The notes under the pieces: model-generated
Told to the model about the DNA's origin: nothing
Databases searched by the model: none
What the model saw: the letters and a program-made list of their open reading frames with translations, nothing else
Part shown: positions 25,312 through 37,842 of the stretch, piece after piece
How the letters are laid out: the number at the start of each line of letters is the position of its first letter
Position numbering within the stretch: the stretch's first letter is position 1
Position numbers and translations under genes: made by a program
Assembly: GCF_013277515.1 (NCBI RefSeq)
Contig: NZ_VMNB01000001.1
Location: 87,955-144,045 of the forward strand
Length of the DNA: 56,091 nt
Reading direction: 5' to 3'
Origin: Streptococcus sp. k-402
GTDB lineage: Bacteria; Bacillota; Bacilli; Lactobacillales; Streptococcaceae

Positions 25312-27375
25312 ATGTCTTTTAAAGTGCTACATAGAGGATACCAACATATCCGACTATCATCTTCTTTTTCACTCACCTTGGATATTCAAGACTATCTTCG
25401 TTCCTTGGCGAGAGATGAAAAGGGGATTGAGTCTATCCAGTTTTACATGGATCAACAGCACTTTACTCTACGCATAAAAGAAGGCTTTTCTGTATTAGAT
25501 AATGCAGAAGCCTTTTTAAAAAGAATTGATAAAGGGAAAGTTTCTGAGTTGATGACTCTTCCCATTCGTAGAGAAGAGAGTGCTTATTCTATTGTTTCAG
25601 GTGCAGCGGTTAAGCGTGTGCTTTTTCGTAGTTTTGTGCCATATCCTATTCGCTATATATGGACTTGTTATCAGGCTTTGGGTTATATCAGAGAAGCCTA
25701 TCAAACACTAGCGCGTAAGGAACTAACGATGGAAGTCTTGGACTGTTCGGCGATTTTATTGTCCTTGTTTATGAACCAATCCAAGACGGCTAGCAATATC
25801 ATGTTTATGCTTGATTTGGGGAATCATTTAGATCAGTGGTCTTTGAAAAAAACGGCAACAGATTTAGAACAGAGCCTTCTTGCAAAAGAGAGCGATGTAT
25901 TCCTAGTACAGGGCGATACGGTTGTTAGTATCAAGAGTTCCGATGTTCAAATAGGAGATGTCTTGGTCCTATCTCAAGGAAATGAAATTCTGTTTGATGG
26001 ACAAGTAGTTTCAGGTTTAGGTATGGTCAACGAAAGTTCCTTGACGGGAGAGAGTTTTCCAGTTGAAAAAAGAGAGTCTGATTTGGTTTGTGCAAATACA
26101 GTATTAGAAACTGGAGAGTTACGCATTCGTGTAACCGATAATCAGATGAACAGCCGGATTTTACAGCTGATTGAGTTGATGAAGAAATCTGAAGAAAACA
26201 AGAAAACGAAACAACGCTATTTCATCAAAATGGCGGACAAGGTCGTCAAATATAATTTCTTGGGGGCTGGGCTGACTTACCTATTAACAGGTTCTTTTTC
26301 TAAGGCTATTTCTTTCCTATTGGTCGATTTCTCCTGCGCTTTGAAAATCTCTACTCCTGTAGCTTATTTGACAGCTATCAAGGAGGGTTTGAATCGTGAA
26401 ATGGTGATTAAGGATGGGGATGTTCTGGAGAAATATCTGGAAGTTGATACTTTCTTGTTTGATAAGACGGGAACAATCACAACTAGCTATCCTATAGTTG
26501 AAAAGGTGTTACCTTTTGGGGACTATAGTGAGGAAGATATTCTCAGAATCAGTGCCTGTCTTGAGGAACACATCTATCATCCTATTGCTAATGCCATCGT
26601 CAAGCAAGCCGAGATAGAGGGAATTGAACATGAGGAAATGCATGGGAAACTCCAATATATCGCAAGCAAGGGAATCAAATCCCATATCGATGGCCAACCA
26701 GTTCTTATTGGGAATTATGTCTTGATGCAGGATGAGCAGATTCATATCAGTTCGGAGCAAAATGCTTTAATTGAAGAGTACAAGAGTCACTACAATCTCT
26801 TATTCTTGGCTTATCAGAATGAATTGATTGGAATGTTCTGCATTCATACTCCTTTGAGAAAAGAAGCAAAAGCAGCCTTGGAGAAACTTAAGGCACAAGG
26901 GAAAAAATTGATTCTGGCAACAGGGGACACCATGGTTAGGACAGAGGAATTAGTCAAAGATTTGCCCTTTGATCAGGTCTATACAGACTTGAAACCTGAT
27001 GGAAAATTTGAGTTAGTAGAGGAACTGCAGAAAGCAGGTCACACTATTTTGATGGTTGGGGATGGGTTGAATGACTCAGCTGCTCTAACCCTATCAGATA
27101 TCGGTGTGGTGATGAATGAGAGTGCAGATATTTCTAAGCAGATGAGCGATATCTTATTGTTAGATAATCGTTTGGATTTCTTCCAAGAGTTGGATTGGCT
27201 ATCATCATCTTTGCAAACACTCATCAAGAAGAATATTCAAGATACCGTTGTCGTAAATAGTAGTTTGATTGGCTTTGGCTTGTTTAATTGGCTCAGTCCT
27301 TCAAATCTTTCTATCTTACATAATCTAACAACCTTACGCATTGTACTGCGTAGCCTGTCTATTAAAAATAGATAG
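25312..27375 (+). CDS. P1-type (heavy-metal-like) cation-transporting ATPase
   Basis: A 687-residue P-type ATPase with the actuator loop GDVLVLSQGNEILFDG and SSLTGES, phosphorylation motif DKTGT (Asp384), the P1B-specific HP dipeptide (HIYHPIA), nucleotide-domain GDT, and hinge VGDGLNDSAAL. The transmembrane metal motif that reads CPC in most P1B pumps reads Phe340-Ser341-Cys342 here (FSCALKISTP). The soluble N-terminus (about 100 residues) lacks a CxxC metal-binding domain. Substrate therefore cannot be called copper, zinc or cadmium with confidence. It is coupled to the 92-residue gene upstream. Confidence 0.9.
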   Translation: MSFKVLHRGYQHIRLSSSFSLTLDIQDYLRSLARDEKGIESIQFYMDQQHFTLRIKEGFSVLDNAEAFLKRIDKGKVSELMTLPIRREESAYSIVSGAAVKRVLFRSFVPYPIRYIWTCYQALGYIREAYQTLARKELTMEVLDCSAILLSLFMNQSKTASNIMFMLDLGNHLDQWSLKKTATDLEQSLLAKESDVFLVQGDTVVSIKSSDVQIGDVLVLSQGNEILFDGQVVSGLGMVNESSLTGESFPVEKRESDLVCANTVLETGELRIRVTDNQMNSRILQLIELMKKSEENKKTKQRYFIKMADKVVKYNFLGAGLTYLLTGSFSKAISFLLVDFSCALKISTPVAYLTAIKEGLNREMVIKDGDVLEKYLEVDTFLFDKTGTITTSYPIVEKVLPFGDYSEEDILRISACLEEHIYHPIANAIVKQAEIEGIEHEEMHGKLQYIASKGIKSHIDGQPVLIGNYVLMQDEQIHISSEQNALIEEYKSHYNLLFLAYQNELIGMFCIHTPLRKEAKAALEKLKAQGKKLILATGDTMVRTEELVKDLPFDQVYTDLKPDGKFELVEELQKAGHTILMVGDGLNDSAALTLSDIGVVMNESADISKQMSDILLLDNRLDFFQELDWLSSSLQTLIKKNIQDTVVVNSSLIGFGLFNWLSPSNLSILHNLTTLRIVLRSLSIKNR

Positions 27376-27395
27376 ATGAGAGTTATTAACAGCAA

Positions 27396-27430
27396 AAAGG
27401 AGTTACCTTTCTCGAGGGTAACTCCTTTGT
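27396..27430. terminator. Bidirectional terminator between the P-type ATPase gene and tyrS
   Basis: A perfect 12-bp stem AAAGGAGTTACC / GGTAACTCCTTT (27396-27407, 27417-27428) with a 9-nt loop. T-runs are short on both sides. Confidence 0.8.
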
Positions 27431-27452
27431 TTATAGATAAATGTTGAATAGT

Positions 27453-28709
27453 TTAGTAAGTCAATACAAAGTATTTTTTCTTACCACGACGGATAACAGT
27501 CAGTTCGTTCTCTAACTTATCTGCGTCACTCAAGACATAGTCAAGGTCTTGGATACGGTCGCCATTTAAGTAAATGGCTCCGTTTTGAACATCTTCACGG
27601 GCTTGGCGTTTTGAGTTGACTACACCAGATGACACGAGCAGTTCCACGATATTGTGGTTTTCATCTGCTTGAACTTGGTAGTTTGGAACGCCACGAAGTC
27701 CTTGTTTGAGCTCTTTGACAGAAAGGTTTTTGATGTTTCCTGCAAAGAGTTGCTCAGTGATGTTGAGGGCTTCTTTGTAAGCTTCTTCTCCGTGAACAAG
27801 TGTAACGACTTCACGAGCCAAGACTTTTTGAGCCAAGCGTTCGTGTGGAGCCGCTTCAAATTGTTTGCGGATGTCTTCAATCTCATCAAGTGATAAGAAA
27901 GTAAAGATCTTCAAGAAGCGAACAGCGTCAGCGTCCATAACGTTCATCCAGAATTGGTACATTTCATATGGGGAAGTCTTTTCAGGATTGAGCCAGACGG
28001 CATTTCCTTCTGATTTACCAAATTTCTTACCAGTTGCATCTGTGATCAATGGAACAGTGATAACGTGACCAGTCTTGTCAGCCTTACGACGAAGCAATTC
28101 AGTACCAGCTGTCATATTTCCCCACTGGTCAGAACCACCGATTTGAAGCGTTACGTTGTGGTCTTGGTTAAGAACGAAGAAGTCGTAACCTTGCATGATT
28201 TGGTAAGCAAACTCAGTGTATGAAATTCCTGTTTCGATCCGTTTTTTCACAGACTCCTTACTCATCATGTAGTTGACCGTGAAGTATTTTCCAATATCAC
28301 GGAGGAAGTCAATGAAGCTGATGCTGCCAAACCAGTCGTAGTTGTTGACCATGACAGCTTTATTTTCACCATTTTCAAAGTCAAGAAAACGAGAAAGTTG
28401 TCCTTGGATAGACTTGACCCAGCCATCTACTGTGTCTTTTGTTTGGAGACTACGCTCAGCATCTTTGAAGGACGGATCTCCGATGAGACCTGTAGCACCG
28501 CCAACGAGCGCATAAGGTTTGTGACCTGCTAGTTGCAAGCGACGACTTGTCAAGATTGCGACAAGGTGGCCTAGGTGAAGGCTGTCAGCAGTTGGATCGT
28601 AGCCAGTATAATAAGAAACTTGACCTTCTTCTAGGGCTTTACGCAAAGCTTCTTCATCAGTCGTTTGAAATATCAAACCACGCTCTTTTAGCTCATCAAA
28701 AATGTGCAT
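27453..28709 (-). CDS. tyrS: Tyrosyl-tRNA synthetase
   Basis: A 418-residue class I synthetase for tRNA-Tyr. The HIGH-like motif reads HLGHL (in [12 protein letters not shown]) and the second signature is KFGKSEG. The C-terminal S4-like RNA-binding domain (about 350-415) ends in [10 protein letters not shown]. An AAAAAGGAG ribosome site precedes the ATG. On the minus strand TGA-TACAAT (10 box 28752-28747) is a likely extended -10. The leader is under 40 nt, so no T-box is present. It is divergent from pbp1b. Confidence 0.97.
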   Translation of the reverse strand: MHIFDELKERGLIFQTTDEEALRKALEEGQVSYYTGYDPTADSLHLGHLVAILTSRRLQLAGHKPYALVGGATGLIGDPSFKDAERSLQTKDTVDGWVKSIQGQLSRFLDFENGENKAVMVNNYDWFGSISFIDFLRDIGKYFTVNYMMSKESVKKRIETGISYTEFAYQIMQGYDFFVLNQDHNVTLQIGGSDQWGNMTAGTELLRRKADKTGHVITVPLITDATGKKFGKSEGNAVWLNPEKTSPYEMYQFWMNVMDADAVRFLKIFTFLSLDEIEDIRKQFEAAPHERLAQKVLAREVVTLVHGEEAYKEALNITEQLFAGNIKNLSVKELKQGLRGVPNYQVQADENHNIVELLVSSGVVNSKRQAREDVQNGAIYLNGDRIQDLDYVLSDADKLENELTVIRRGKKKYFVLTY

Positions 28710-28804
28710 GTGTCTTTTCTCCTTTTTAAAATTATTGTTTCTAACTATTGTATCACAAACTTGAGCAATAGCCTAGCAGAATAGGGAAGAAAGTGGCTAT
28801 TTTA

Positions 28805-31316
<2,512 letters not shown>

Positions 31317-31338
31317 GTTCTATAAACTGTGCTAAATG

Positions 31339-31371
31339 AAGTGGCTAATCAATGGATTGCCACTTTTTTCT
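31339..31371 (+). terminator. Intrinsic terminator of pbp1b
   Basis: AAGTGGCTAATC and GATTGCCACTT pair with a single bulge, followed by TTTTTT. Confidence 0.85.
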
Positions 31372-31398
31372 TTTTTCCTTTCGTGTTACAATAAAGGT

Positions 31399-32310
31399 AT
31401 GAATCAGTATCAGAAAAAGATTGTTAAAGGAACCATTTATTCGCTCCTATCCGGCTTAATCTGGGGAATCTGTGGAATTTTAGGAGAATATTTCTTTACT
31501 CATTACCAGGTGTCTTCGGGCTGGATTACCTCTATGCGTTTGACACTGGCAGGGAGTCTTGTGCTCGTTTGGTCTGCGATGCAATTAAAATCACAAGTGC
31601 TAGATATCTGGCGAGACAAGAAAAATTACCTGCCCTTTTTGGCCTATGCTATTTTAGGGATTTTTTCAGTCCAGTATTTTTTCTACCTCTGCGTAGAATA
31701 TTCTAATGCAGCGACAGCAACTATTTTACAGTTTATCAGTCCTGTCTTTATCCTCTTTTACAATCGTTTGGTTTATCAAAAACGAGCGTCAAAAAGCGCT
31801 ATTTTCTATGTTTTGGTTGCCATGTTGGGTGTTTGCCTGATGGCGACAAAGGGAGATCTCTCTCAATTATCCATGACACCGTTAGCACTTGTGACGGGTC
31901 TACTGAGTGCCATGGGGGTTATGTTTAATGTTATCTTGCCCCAACCTTTTGCGAAGCGTTATGGTTTTGTTCCCACGGTTGGGTGGGGGATGATTTTGGC
32001 AGGTTTATTTAGCAATGTCCTCTCGCCGGTTTATCAGCTTTCCTTTACTCTGGATATTTGGAGTATCTTGATTTGCCTTATTATCGCTTTCTTTGGTACA
32101 GCTTTTGCTTTTTTTATTTCCATGAAGGCGGTGTCCTTGGTTTCTCCCTTGGTGGTTTCCGTTATCAGTGCCAGTGAACCTCTCTCTTCTGCCCTTTTGA
32201 GTGTTTTGTTTTTAGGATTGGTAGTGGATTGGTCCCTTCTTCTAGCTATGGCCCTGATTATTTTACCCATGATTTTCCTATCGATAGAAGAAGCGAAAGA
32301 AAGTAAATAA
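31399..32310 (+). CDS. EamA/DMT family permease
   Basis: A 303-residue membrane protein with ten hydrophobic segments made of two EamA repeats (about 10-140 and 155-295). This is the plan of drug/metabolite transporters. The frame extends upstream to 31336, but that stretch contains the pbp1b terminator. ATG 31399 (MNQYQKKIVKG) follows an extended -10 (TGT-TACAAT, 31387-31392) closely, so the leader is only a few bases. Substrate is unknown. It lies just upstream of the lysine-branch genes, but with a separate promoter between them I do not infer a shared role. Confidence 0.85.
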   Translation: MNQYQKKIVKGTIYSLLSGLIWGICGILGEYFFTHYQVSSGWITSMRLTLAGSLVLVWSAMQLKSQVLDIWRDKKNYLPFLAYAILGIFSVQYFFYLCVEYSNAATATILQFISPVFILFYNRLVYQKRASKSAIFYVLVAMLGVCLMATKGDLSQLSMTPLALVTGLLSAMGVMFNVILPQPFAKRYGFVPTVGWGMILAGLFSNVLSPVYQLSFTLDIWSILICLIIAFFGTAFAFFISMKAVSLVSPLVVSVISASEPLSSALLSVLFLGLVVDWSLLLAMALIILPMIFLSIEEAKESK

Positions 32311-32339
32311 AAAGTCTTTTCTTAATTCTAAAAGTGTGC

Positions 32340-32500
32340 TATACTAGAATAGTCAATAAAACACGGGGAGATAGTTGTGAAGAGTGTTTTTAGGTTGTAT
32401 CGGTAGGGGCTTTCTTTTACCGACAGCACGTTTTATCTCACATCCCTAAAAATCATACCTAAAAACAAACAAAAAGGCTTCAAATTTGAGGCCTTTTTTG
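32340..32500 (+). ncRNA. Candidate structured leader or small RNA upstream of the tetrahydrodipicolinate acetyltransferase gene
   Basis: An extended -10 (TGC-TATACT, 32340-32345) starts a region of about 150 nt that ends in a strong terminator (AAAAAGGCTTCAAA / TTTGAGGCCTTTTTT, 32471-32499). In between are a possible nonapeptide ORF at 32377-32406 (GTG start after GGGGAG, reading VKSVFRLYR) and several pairable segments. GTTTTTAGG can pair with either of two CCTAAAAA copies (from about 32443 and 32456). ATAAAAC pairs with GTTTTAT. This looks like an attenuator or an independent small RNA; the ligand or signal is unknown. Confidence 0.6.
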
Positions 32501-32538
32501 GTAGAATAGGTATCATTAAAATGAACTAGGAGGCGCCT

Positions 32539-33237
32539 ATGACTGCTACAAAAATGAACGCACAAGAAATTATCCAATTTATCGCCAATGCTGAAAAGAA
32601 AACCAGTGTCAAAGTAACTTTTGAGAGACAACTCGCAACTGCTGTACCTAGCTCTGTTGTTAAACTAGGAAATGTCCTATTTGGAGACTGGAAGGATGTG
32701 GCTCCGCTTCTCGATGGCCTGGTAGAAAATCAAGACTATGTTGTTGAGCAAGATGCTCGTAATTCTGCAGTTCCTTTGCTAGACAAACGTGCTATCAACG
32801 CTCGTATCGAGCCAGGTGCGATTATCCGTGACCAGGTTGAAATTGGTGACAACGCTGTTATCATGATGGGAGCGGTTATCAATATCGGTGCTGAAATTGG
32901 TGCAGGAACTATGATTGACATGGGGGCTATCCTTGGTGGCCGTGCCATCGTTGGGAAAAACAGCCACGTTGGTGCAGGTGCAGTTTTGGCAGGTGTGATT
33001 GAGCCAGCTAGCGCAGAACCAGTCCGTGTTGGAGACAATGTTCTTATCGGTGCTAATGCAGTGGTTATTGAAGGAGTTCAAATCGGTAGTGGTTCAGTTG
33101 TCGCAGCAGGAGCTATTGTTACCCAAGATGTCCCAGAAAACGTGGTGGTAGCAGGTGTTCCAGCTCGTATCATCAAAGAGATTGATGCCCAAACCCAACA
33201 AAAAACAGCGCTAGAGGATGCGCTTCGTACCTTATAA
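32539..33237 (+). CDS. dapH: Tetrahydrodipicolinate N-acetyltransferase
   Basis: A 232-residue acetyltransferase of the left-handed beta-helix class, which acetylates tetrahydrodipicolinate in the acetylated branch of DAP/lysine synthesis. An N-terminal alpha/beta domain (1-85) precedes many hexapeptide repeats (IEPGAI, VEIGDN, AEIGAG, VRVGDN, VQIGSG) at about 90-210. An AGGAGGCG ribosome site lies before the ATG. A weak extended -10 (TGG-TAGAAT) directly after the leader terminator may give separate expression. The next gene encodes the deacetylase of the same branch. Also named dapD in streptococcal annotations. Confidence 0.93.
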   Translation: MTATKMNAQEIIQFIANAEKKTSVKVTFERQLATAVPSSVVKLGNVLFGDWKDVAPLLDGLVENQDYVVEQDARNSAVPLLDKRAINARIEPGAIIRDQVEIGDNAVIMMGAVINIGAEIGAGTMIDMGAILGGRAIVGKNSHVGAGAVLAGVIEPASAEPVRVGDNVLIGANAVVIEGVQIGSGSVVAAGAIVTQDVPENVVVAGVPARIIKEIDAQTQQKTALEDALRTL

Positions 33238-33250
33238 TTGTAAAAGTAAT

Positions 33251-33281
33251 AAAGAGGCGGAACCCTTCTTCCAGCCTCTTT
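33251..33281 (+). terminator. Hairpin between dapH and the deacetylase gene
   Basis: AAAGAGGC (33251-33258) / GCCTCTTT (33274-33281), with extra GGA/TCC pairs inside. The following T-run is poor, so partial termination or mRNA processing is more likely than a full stop. Confidence 0.6.
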
Positions 33282-33304
33282 CTGCTATATCGGAGGATAG
33301 ATAG

Positions 33305-34435
33305 ATGTTAGATTTGATTCAGACTAGACGAGATTTGCACCAGATTCCAGAGATTGGCTTGGAGGAGTTCAAGACTCAGGCTTATTTGCTGGATGTGATT
33401 GAGAAATTGACTGCGGGCAAGAATTTTGTCCAAGTTCGAACTTGGCGGACAGGTATTTTGGTTTACTTGCAGGGAAGTCAGCCAGAGCGGACTATTGGTT
33501 GGAGAACAGATATTGATGGTCTGCCGATCATCGAGCAAACAGGCCTTCCTTTCGTCTCTCAGCACCAAGGTCGTATGCACGCTTGTGGCCATGATTTCCA
33601 CATGACTATTGCCTTAGGCTGTCTTGAGCGAGCCCTTGAGGAGCAACCAAAGAACAATCTGCTCTTTTTGCTTCAGCCTGCTGAAGAAAATGAAGCTGGT
33701 GGCATGCTCATGTATGAGGATGGCGCTTTTGGAGACTGGTTGCCAGACCAGTTTTATGGCCTCCATGTTCGGCCAGATTTGAAAGTCGGCCAGATTGCGA
33801 CCAATACTTATACACTTTTTGCAGGGACTTGCGAGGTGAAGATTCGTTTTAAAGGTAAAGGAGGACATGCAGCATTTCCGCATGAAGCCAATGACGCTTT
33901 GGTGGCGGCTAGTTACTTTGTGACCCAGGTGCAGTCAGTTGTCAGCCGCAATGTCAACCCAATCGAGGGAGCAGTGGTGACCTTTGGTGTTTTCCAAGCT
34001 GGAACAACAAACAATGTTATCACAGACACAGCCTTTTTGCATGGAACTATTCGGGCCTTGACACAGGACATGAGTCTCTTGGTGCAAAAGAGGGTCAAAA
34101 CAGTTGCAGAAGGAGTTGCAGCTGCCTTCGATATGGAAGTCGAAGTGGAACTCAAACAAGGGGGTTACCTGCCTGTTGAGAATAATCCAGTCTTGGCGCG
34201 TGAACTGATGGACTTCTTTGAAGAAAAAGAGGGGATTGAGTTAATTGATATTGAACCTGCTATGACAGGTGAAGACTTTGGTTATCTCCTTTCGAAGGTT
34301 GATGGTGTTATGTTCTGGCTTGGTATCGATAGTCCCTACGCCCTTCATCACCCTCAGATGAGTCCTAAGGAAGAAGCATTAGCTATTGGGGTGGATGCGG
34401 TCTCTAGTTTCCTGAAAAAGAAGGCGGCAGAGTAG
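33305..34435 (+). CDS. dapL: N-acetyldiaminopimelate deacetylase (M20 peptidase family)
   Basis: A 376-residue M20-type metallohydrolase. Metal ligands and active site are visible in [10 protein letters not shown] (about residue 92) and [12 protein letters not shown] dimerisation domain (about 175-290) and a C-terminal EDFGYLL...HHP segment complete the fold. Next to the tetrahydrodipicolinate acetyltransferase gene, the likely reaction is removal of the acetyl group from N-acetyl-LL-diaminopimelate. On its own the sequence could also be called a hippurate hydrolase-like amidohydrolase. A GGAGGATAG ribosome site precedes the start. Confidence 0.88.
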   Translation: MLDLIQTRRDLHQIPEIGLEEFKTQAYLLDVIEKLTAGKNFVQVRTWRTGILVYLQGSQPERTIGWRTDIDGLPIIEQTGLPFVSQHQGRMHACGHDFHMTIALGCLERALEEQPKNNLLFLLQPAEENEAGGMLMYEDGAFGDWLPDQFYGLHVRPDLKVGQIATNTYTLFAGTCEVKIRFKGKGGHAAFPHEANDALVAASYFVTQVQSVVSRNVNPIEGAVVTFGVFQAGTTNNVITDTAFLHGTIRALTQDMSLLVQKRVKTVAEGVAAAFDMEVEVELKQGGYLPVENNPVLARELMDFFEEKEGIELIDIEPAMTGEDFGYLLSKVDGVMFWLGIDSPYALHHPQMSPKEEALAIGVDAVSSFLKKKAAE

Positions 34436-34446
34436 AGGGCTTGTCT

Positions 34447-34986
34447 ATGAAAGCAGAATTACGCAAGCAAGTCTTGCAAGAAATGAAGGCTTTACCTCTA
34501 GAGCAAAAACAGGCTATGGATCAAGCTTTAACGGATCAATTTTTGAAACATCCCTTCTACCAAGAAGCTAAGGTCATCGCAACCTACCTCTCTTTTCCTC
34601 ATGAGTTTCAAACGCAGGAACTGATCGAGCAGGCTCTGAAGGATGGCAAGAAGGTTCTGATACCTAAAACATATCCCAGGGGTCGCATGGACTTTGTGGT
34701 CTATAATCCGCAACAACTGGTCAAAACTTCCTTTGGCTTACTGGAACCACAGGGAGATTTGGAAGTGGTGGATGCCTCTCAGATTGATTTGATTCATGTT
34801 CCAGGGTTAGCTTTTACGACAAAGGGCTATCGGATTGGCTATGGTGGAGGTTATTATGACCGCTATCTGAAACATTTTCCTGGTCATACTTTGAGTACGG
34901 TTTATCCTTGTCAAATTCAGGACTTTATCCCTGAAAATCATGATATTCCTGTTGAGGAGGTTCTGATTGATGAAGGAAATCTTTGA
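34447..34986 (+). CDS. 5-formyltetrahydrofolate cyclo-ligase
   Basis: A 179-residue enzyme that converts 5-formyl-THF with ATP to 5,10-methenyl-THF in one-carbon metabolism. An N-terminal helical KxELRKQ segment and the ATP/folate site GYRIGYGGGYYDRYL (about residues 125-139) identify the family. ATG 34447 has AGAGGG 8 bp upstream; a TTG at 34441 is in frame but less likely. It begins 11 bp after the deacetylase stop and overlaps the rhomboid gene by 17 bp, so the three are one operon. Confidence 0.93.
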   Translation: MKAELRKQVLQEMKALPLEQKQAMDQALTDQFLKHPFYQEAKVIATYLSFPHEFQTQELIEQALKDGKKVLIPKTYPRGRMDFVVYNPQQLVKTSFGLLEPQGDLEVVDASQIDLIHVPGLAFTTKGYRIGYGGGYYDRYLKHFPGHTLSTVYPCQIQDFIPENHDIPVEEVLIDEGNL

Positions 34987-35644
34987 TAGACGTTACCCTG
35001 TGACGAGTTTCTTCCTCTTAGTGACGGCCTTGGTATTTCTACTAATGTTGGTGACCACAGGAGGAAACTTTTACAGGGCAGATACTCTATTTCGATTTGG
35101 AGCCATGTACGGGCCTGCCATTCGCCTCTTTCCTGAGCAGATTTGGCGTCTCTTCTCTGCCATCTTTGTTCATATTGGGTGGGAACATTTCATTGTTAAT
35201 ATGCTTTCGCTCTATTATCTTGGTAGGCAAGTAGAGGAAATTTTCGGATCCAAGAAGTTTTGCTTTCTCTATCTTTTATCTGGAATGATGGGCAATCTCT
35301 TTGTTTTTGTATTTAGTCCCAAATCCTTAGCAGCAGGAGCCTCGACTTCTCTCTATGGGCTATTTTCCGCGATTATCATTCTTCGCTATGCCACTCGCAA
35401 CCCCTATATCCAACATCTAGGACAGTCTTATCTGACACTTTTTATGGTTAACATTATTGGAAGTGTTCTGATTCCAGGAATCAGTCTAGCAGGCCATATC
35501 GGAGGTGCAGTCGGTGGCGCATTTCTAGCAGTTATCTTTCCAGTTAGAGGAGAAAGACGGATGTATAGCGCTAGTCAGAGACTGGTAGCGTTAGTGTTGT
35601 TCGTAGGACTCGCAGCCTTGCTTCTCTACAAGGGAATGGGATGA
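34970..35644 (+). CDS. Rhomboid-family intramembrane serine protease
   Basis: A 224-residue membrane protein with six to seven hydrophobic segments. The catalytic pair is visible as the serine in AAGASTSLYG (about residue 124) and the histidine in AGHIGGAVGG (about 174). The WEHFIVNM segment provides the conserved H-x-x-x-N of rhomboids. GAST replaces the more usual GASG, as often seen in lactic acid bacteria. I used ATG 34970; TTG 34967 has slightly better spacing from GAGGAGG. Substrates unknown. Confidence 0.9.
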   Translation: MKEIFDRRYPVTSFFLLVTALVFLLMLVTTGGNFYRADTLFRFGAMYGPAIRLFPEQIWRLFSAIFVHIGWEHFIVNMLSLYYLGRQVEEIFGSKKFCFLYLLSGMMGNLFVFVFSPKSLAAGASTSLYGLFSAIIILRYATRNPYIQHLGQSYLTLFMVNIIGSVLIPGISLAGHIGGAVGGAFLAVIFPVRGERRMYSASQRLVALVLFVGLAALLLYKGMG

Positions 35645-35661
35645 AAATTTATGTAATGAAA

Positions 35662-35695
35662 AAAAAGATAAGGTATTTTTGAACCTTATCTTTTT
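35662..35695. terminator. Bidirectional terminator between the rhomboid gene and galU
   Basis: AAAAAGATAAGGT and ACCTTATCTTTTT form a 13-bp stem with an 8-nt loop; A/T tracts on both ends serve both strands. Confidence 0.92.
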
Positions 35696-35698
35696 ATG

Positions 35699-36598
35699 TT
35701 ATTCCTTCTCAGCCAATTCTTTTCCAAGCTGGATGAGGTAATCCTTCAAATCATCTTTGACTTGTGGGTGTTTGAGGGCGTAGTCAATAGATGTTTTCAT
35801 AAAGCCGAATTTATCTCCAACGTCGTAACGAGCTCCTGTAAATTCACGGGCGAAAACACGTTGTGTTTTATTAAGGGTATCAATAGCGTCGGTAAGCTGG
35901 ATTTCATTTCCAGCGCCAGGAGCTTGCTTTTCGAGAATATCAAAAATTTCTGGTGTGAGAAGATAGCGACCGATAATAGCTAAATCACTTGGAGCATCTT
36001 CGGGAGCTGGTTTTTCAACGAAAGTTTCAACACTATAGAGACCATTGATTCCTTCACCTTGAGGAGAAATGACTCCATATGATGAAACGTCTTCGTGTGG
36101 TACAGGCATGACAGCAATGGTTGATGCGTGTGTCTTTTCGTAATCATTCATCAGTTGTTTCGTCAATGGGATAGCTTTTTCGTTAGTGATGTCCATAAGG
36201 TCATCACCTAGCATAACAACGAAGGGCTCATTCCCCACAAAAGCTTTGGCTTGTAAGACAGCATCTCCAAGACCACGAGGGTGAGTTTGGCGAATGAAAT
36301 GGAGGCGCATACCAGTTGCTTCATCTACCAATTTTAACAAATCCGTTTTACCTTTTTCTTTAAGATTGTATTCAAGCTCAAAGTTTGAGTCAAAGTGGTC
36401 CTCAATAGAACGTTTTGATTTACCAGTGACAACTAGAATATCTTCAATACCTGATTTGAGAGCTTCTTCCACGATAAACTGGATAGTTGGTTTGTCTACA
36501 ATTGGCAACATTTCTTTGGCAAGGGCCTTGGTTGCTGGTAAAAAACGAGTTCCTAGTCCAGCAGCAGGGATAACTGCCTTTCTAACTTTTGATGTCAT
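35699..36598 (-). CDS. galU: UTP-glucose-1-phosphate uridylyltransferase
   Basis: A 299-residue nucleotidyltransferase that makes UDP-glucose for capsule, teichoic acid and glycolipid synthesis. The nucleotide-binding start [22 protein letters not shown], the FVVMLGDDL core and the VEKP motif are typical. It lies 21 bp after gpsA and is transcribed with it. Its substrate glucose-1-phosphate is also the product of MalP, encoded elsewhere in this window. Confidence 0.96.
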   Translation of the reverse strand: MTSKVRKAVIPAAGLGTRFLPATKALAKEMLPIVDKPTIQFIVEEALKSGIEDILVVTGKSKRSIEDHFDSNFELEYNLKEKGKTDLLKLVDEATGMRLHFIRQTHPRGLGDAVLQAKAFVGNEPFVVMLGDDLMDITNEKAIPLTKQLMNDYEKTHASTIAVMPVPHEDVSSYGVISPQGEGINGLYSVETFVEKPAPEDAPSDLAIIGRYLLTPEIFDILEKQAPGAGNEIQLTDAIDTLNKTQRVFAREFTGARYDVGDKFGFMKTSIDYALKHPQVKDDLKDYLIQLGKELAEKE

Positions 36599-36619
36599 AA
36601 GAATCCTTTCTTTAGAGGG

Positions 36620-37636
36620 TCAAGACCACTCATTTTCTGCTTTAAATTCATTGTTCATGATGTCATAAATGGCATCTTTAATATTGGTTCCGTGGTAAAT
36701 AACTTGGTAAATGGCCTGTGTAATGGGCATATAGACTCCAAGTTCTTGCGCTAGTTCATAGGCTGCTCGAGTCGTTGAAATTCCTTCGATCACCATGCCC
36801 ATATTGGCTTCGATATCAGCTAGAGACTCTCCACGACCAAGAGCATCTCCGGCTCTCCAGTTACGAGAGTGGATGGAAGTCCCTGTTACGATCAAATCTC
36901 CCACACCAGACAAGCCACTATAGGTCAATGGACTGGCACCAAGTGCTACTCCTAAGCGGGTAATTTCTGCCAAGCCTCGAGCGATGATGGCTGCCTTAGC
37001 ATTGTCACCAAATCCCAAACCATGTAAGGCTCCAGCACCGACAGCAATAATATTTTTAAGAGCACCAGCAGTTTCAACTCCAATAACATCCGTATTGGTA
37101 TAAAGTCGGAAGTAGTGATTACTAAAGAGTTCTTGAACGTATTGAGCTGTTTGTAAATCTTTAGAAGCAGCAGTGATTAAAGTTAGGTCACGCACAATGG
37201 TCTCTTCCGCATGACTAGGTCCTGAAACAACAACAATATCACTGCGGAGATGTTCAGGAATTTCTTCTTCAAGAATGGTTGATAATCGTTTATGGCTATC
37301 AGGTTCTAATCCCTTTGATGCGTGCATGATGATAGCCTTATGATCTAAGGTTTGTGCAACTTGTTGGGCAACAAGTCGTGTCACTTTTGTTGGGACAACA
37401 AACAAAATCGCATCTACATCTTTCAGTGCCTCTGATAAGTCGGTGTAGGCAATGATATTTTCATCTAGAACGACATCTTTAAAGTATTGTTTATTAGTAT
37501 GGTGTGTATTAATTTCATTGATTTGCTCGGGAAGATTTCCCCAAATACGTACCTCGTGTCCATTGTCATTTAAGACTTGTGAAAGGGCAGTTCCCCAAGA
37601 ACCAGGCCCCAAGACGGCGACGGTTTGTTTTTCCAT
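36620..37636 (-). CDS. gpsA: Glycerol-3-phosphate dehydrogenase [NAD(P)+]
   Basis: A 338-residue enzyme that reduces dihydroxyacetone phosphate to sn-glycerol-3-phosphate for lipid and teichoic acid synthesis. The N-terminal Rossmann motif is [13 protein letters not shown]. The substrate region is [23 protein letters not shown] with the catalytic lysine, and a helical C-terminal domain follows. AAGGAGGA precedes the ATG. On the minus strand a TGTGATAAAAT -10 lies at about 37677-37667. It forms an operon with galU. Confidence 0.96.
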   Translation of the reverse strand: MEKQTVAVLGPGSWGTALSQVLNDNGHEVRIWGNLPEQINEINTHHTNKQYFKDVVLDENIIAYTDLSEALKDVDAILFVVPTKVTRLVAQQVAQTLDHKAIIMHASKGLEPDSHKRLSTILEEEIPEHLRSDIVVVSGPSHAEETIVRDLTLITAASKDLQTAQYVQELFSNHYFRLYTNTDVIGVETAGALKNIIAVGAGALHGLGFGDNAKAAIIARGLAEITRLGVALGASPLTYSGLSGVGDLIVTGTSIHSRNWRAGDALGRGESLADIEANMGMVIEGISTTRAAYELAQELGVYMPITQAIYQVIYHGTNIKDAIYDIMNNEFKAENEWS

Positions 37637-37802
37637 GTTTTCCTCCTTGATAGAGTTCTCTTTTTATTTTATCACATTCTAGGGGATTTTGCACTTGCAT
37701 TGCTGGGGAGTGGTGGCTTTGTTACTTGAAAAATACACAAAAACCGAGACTCAGTATTAAACTCTTAGTCTTTAGTTCTGACAGATAGTTTGATTCAGTA
37801 TA

Positions 37803-37811
37803 TGCTATAAT
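37803..37811 (+). promoter_or_regulatory. Extended -10 promoter of the XRE/TPR regulator gene
   Basis: TGC-TATAAT (37803-37811), followed by AGGAGGT at 37827-37833. No good -35 is seen. Confidence 0.65.
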
Positions 37812-37842
37812 AGAGGTAAACAACTCAGGAGGTTCTTGTAGG

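Noticed and set aside
31336..31398. N-terminal extension of the EamA permease from 31336.
   Set aside because: This stretch contains the pbp1b terminator and the permease promoter; MNQYQKK at 31399 fits the family.
37739..37780. Sequence resembling the AAAACCGAGAC terminator upstream of the XRE/TPR gene.
   Set aside because: Only the left arm is kept; the right arm has diverged (AGTCTTTAG), so no stable stem forms. Probably a decayed copy.
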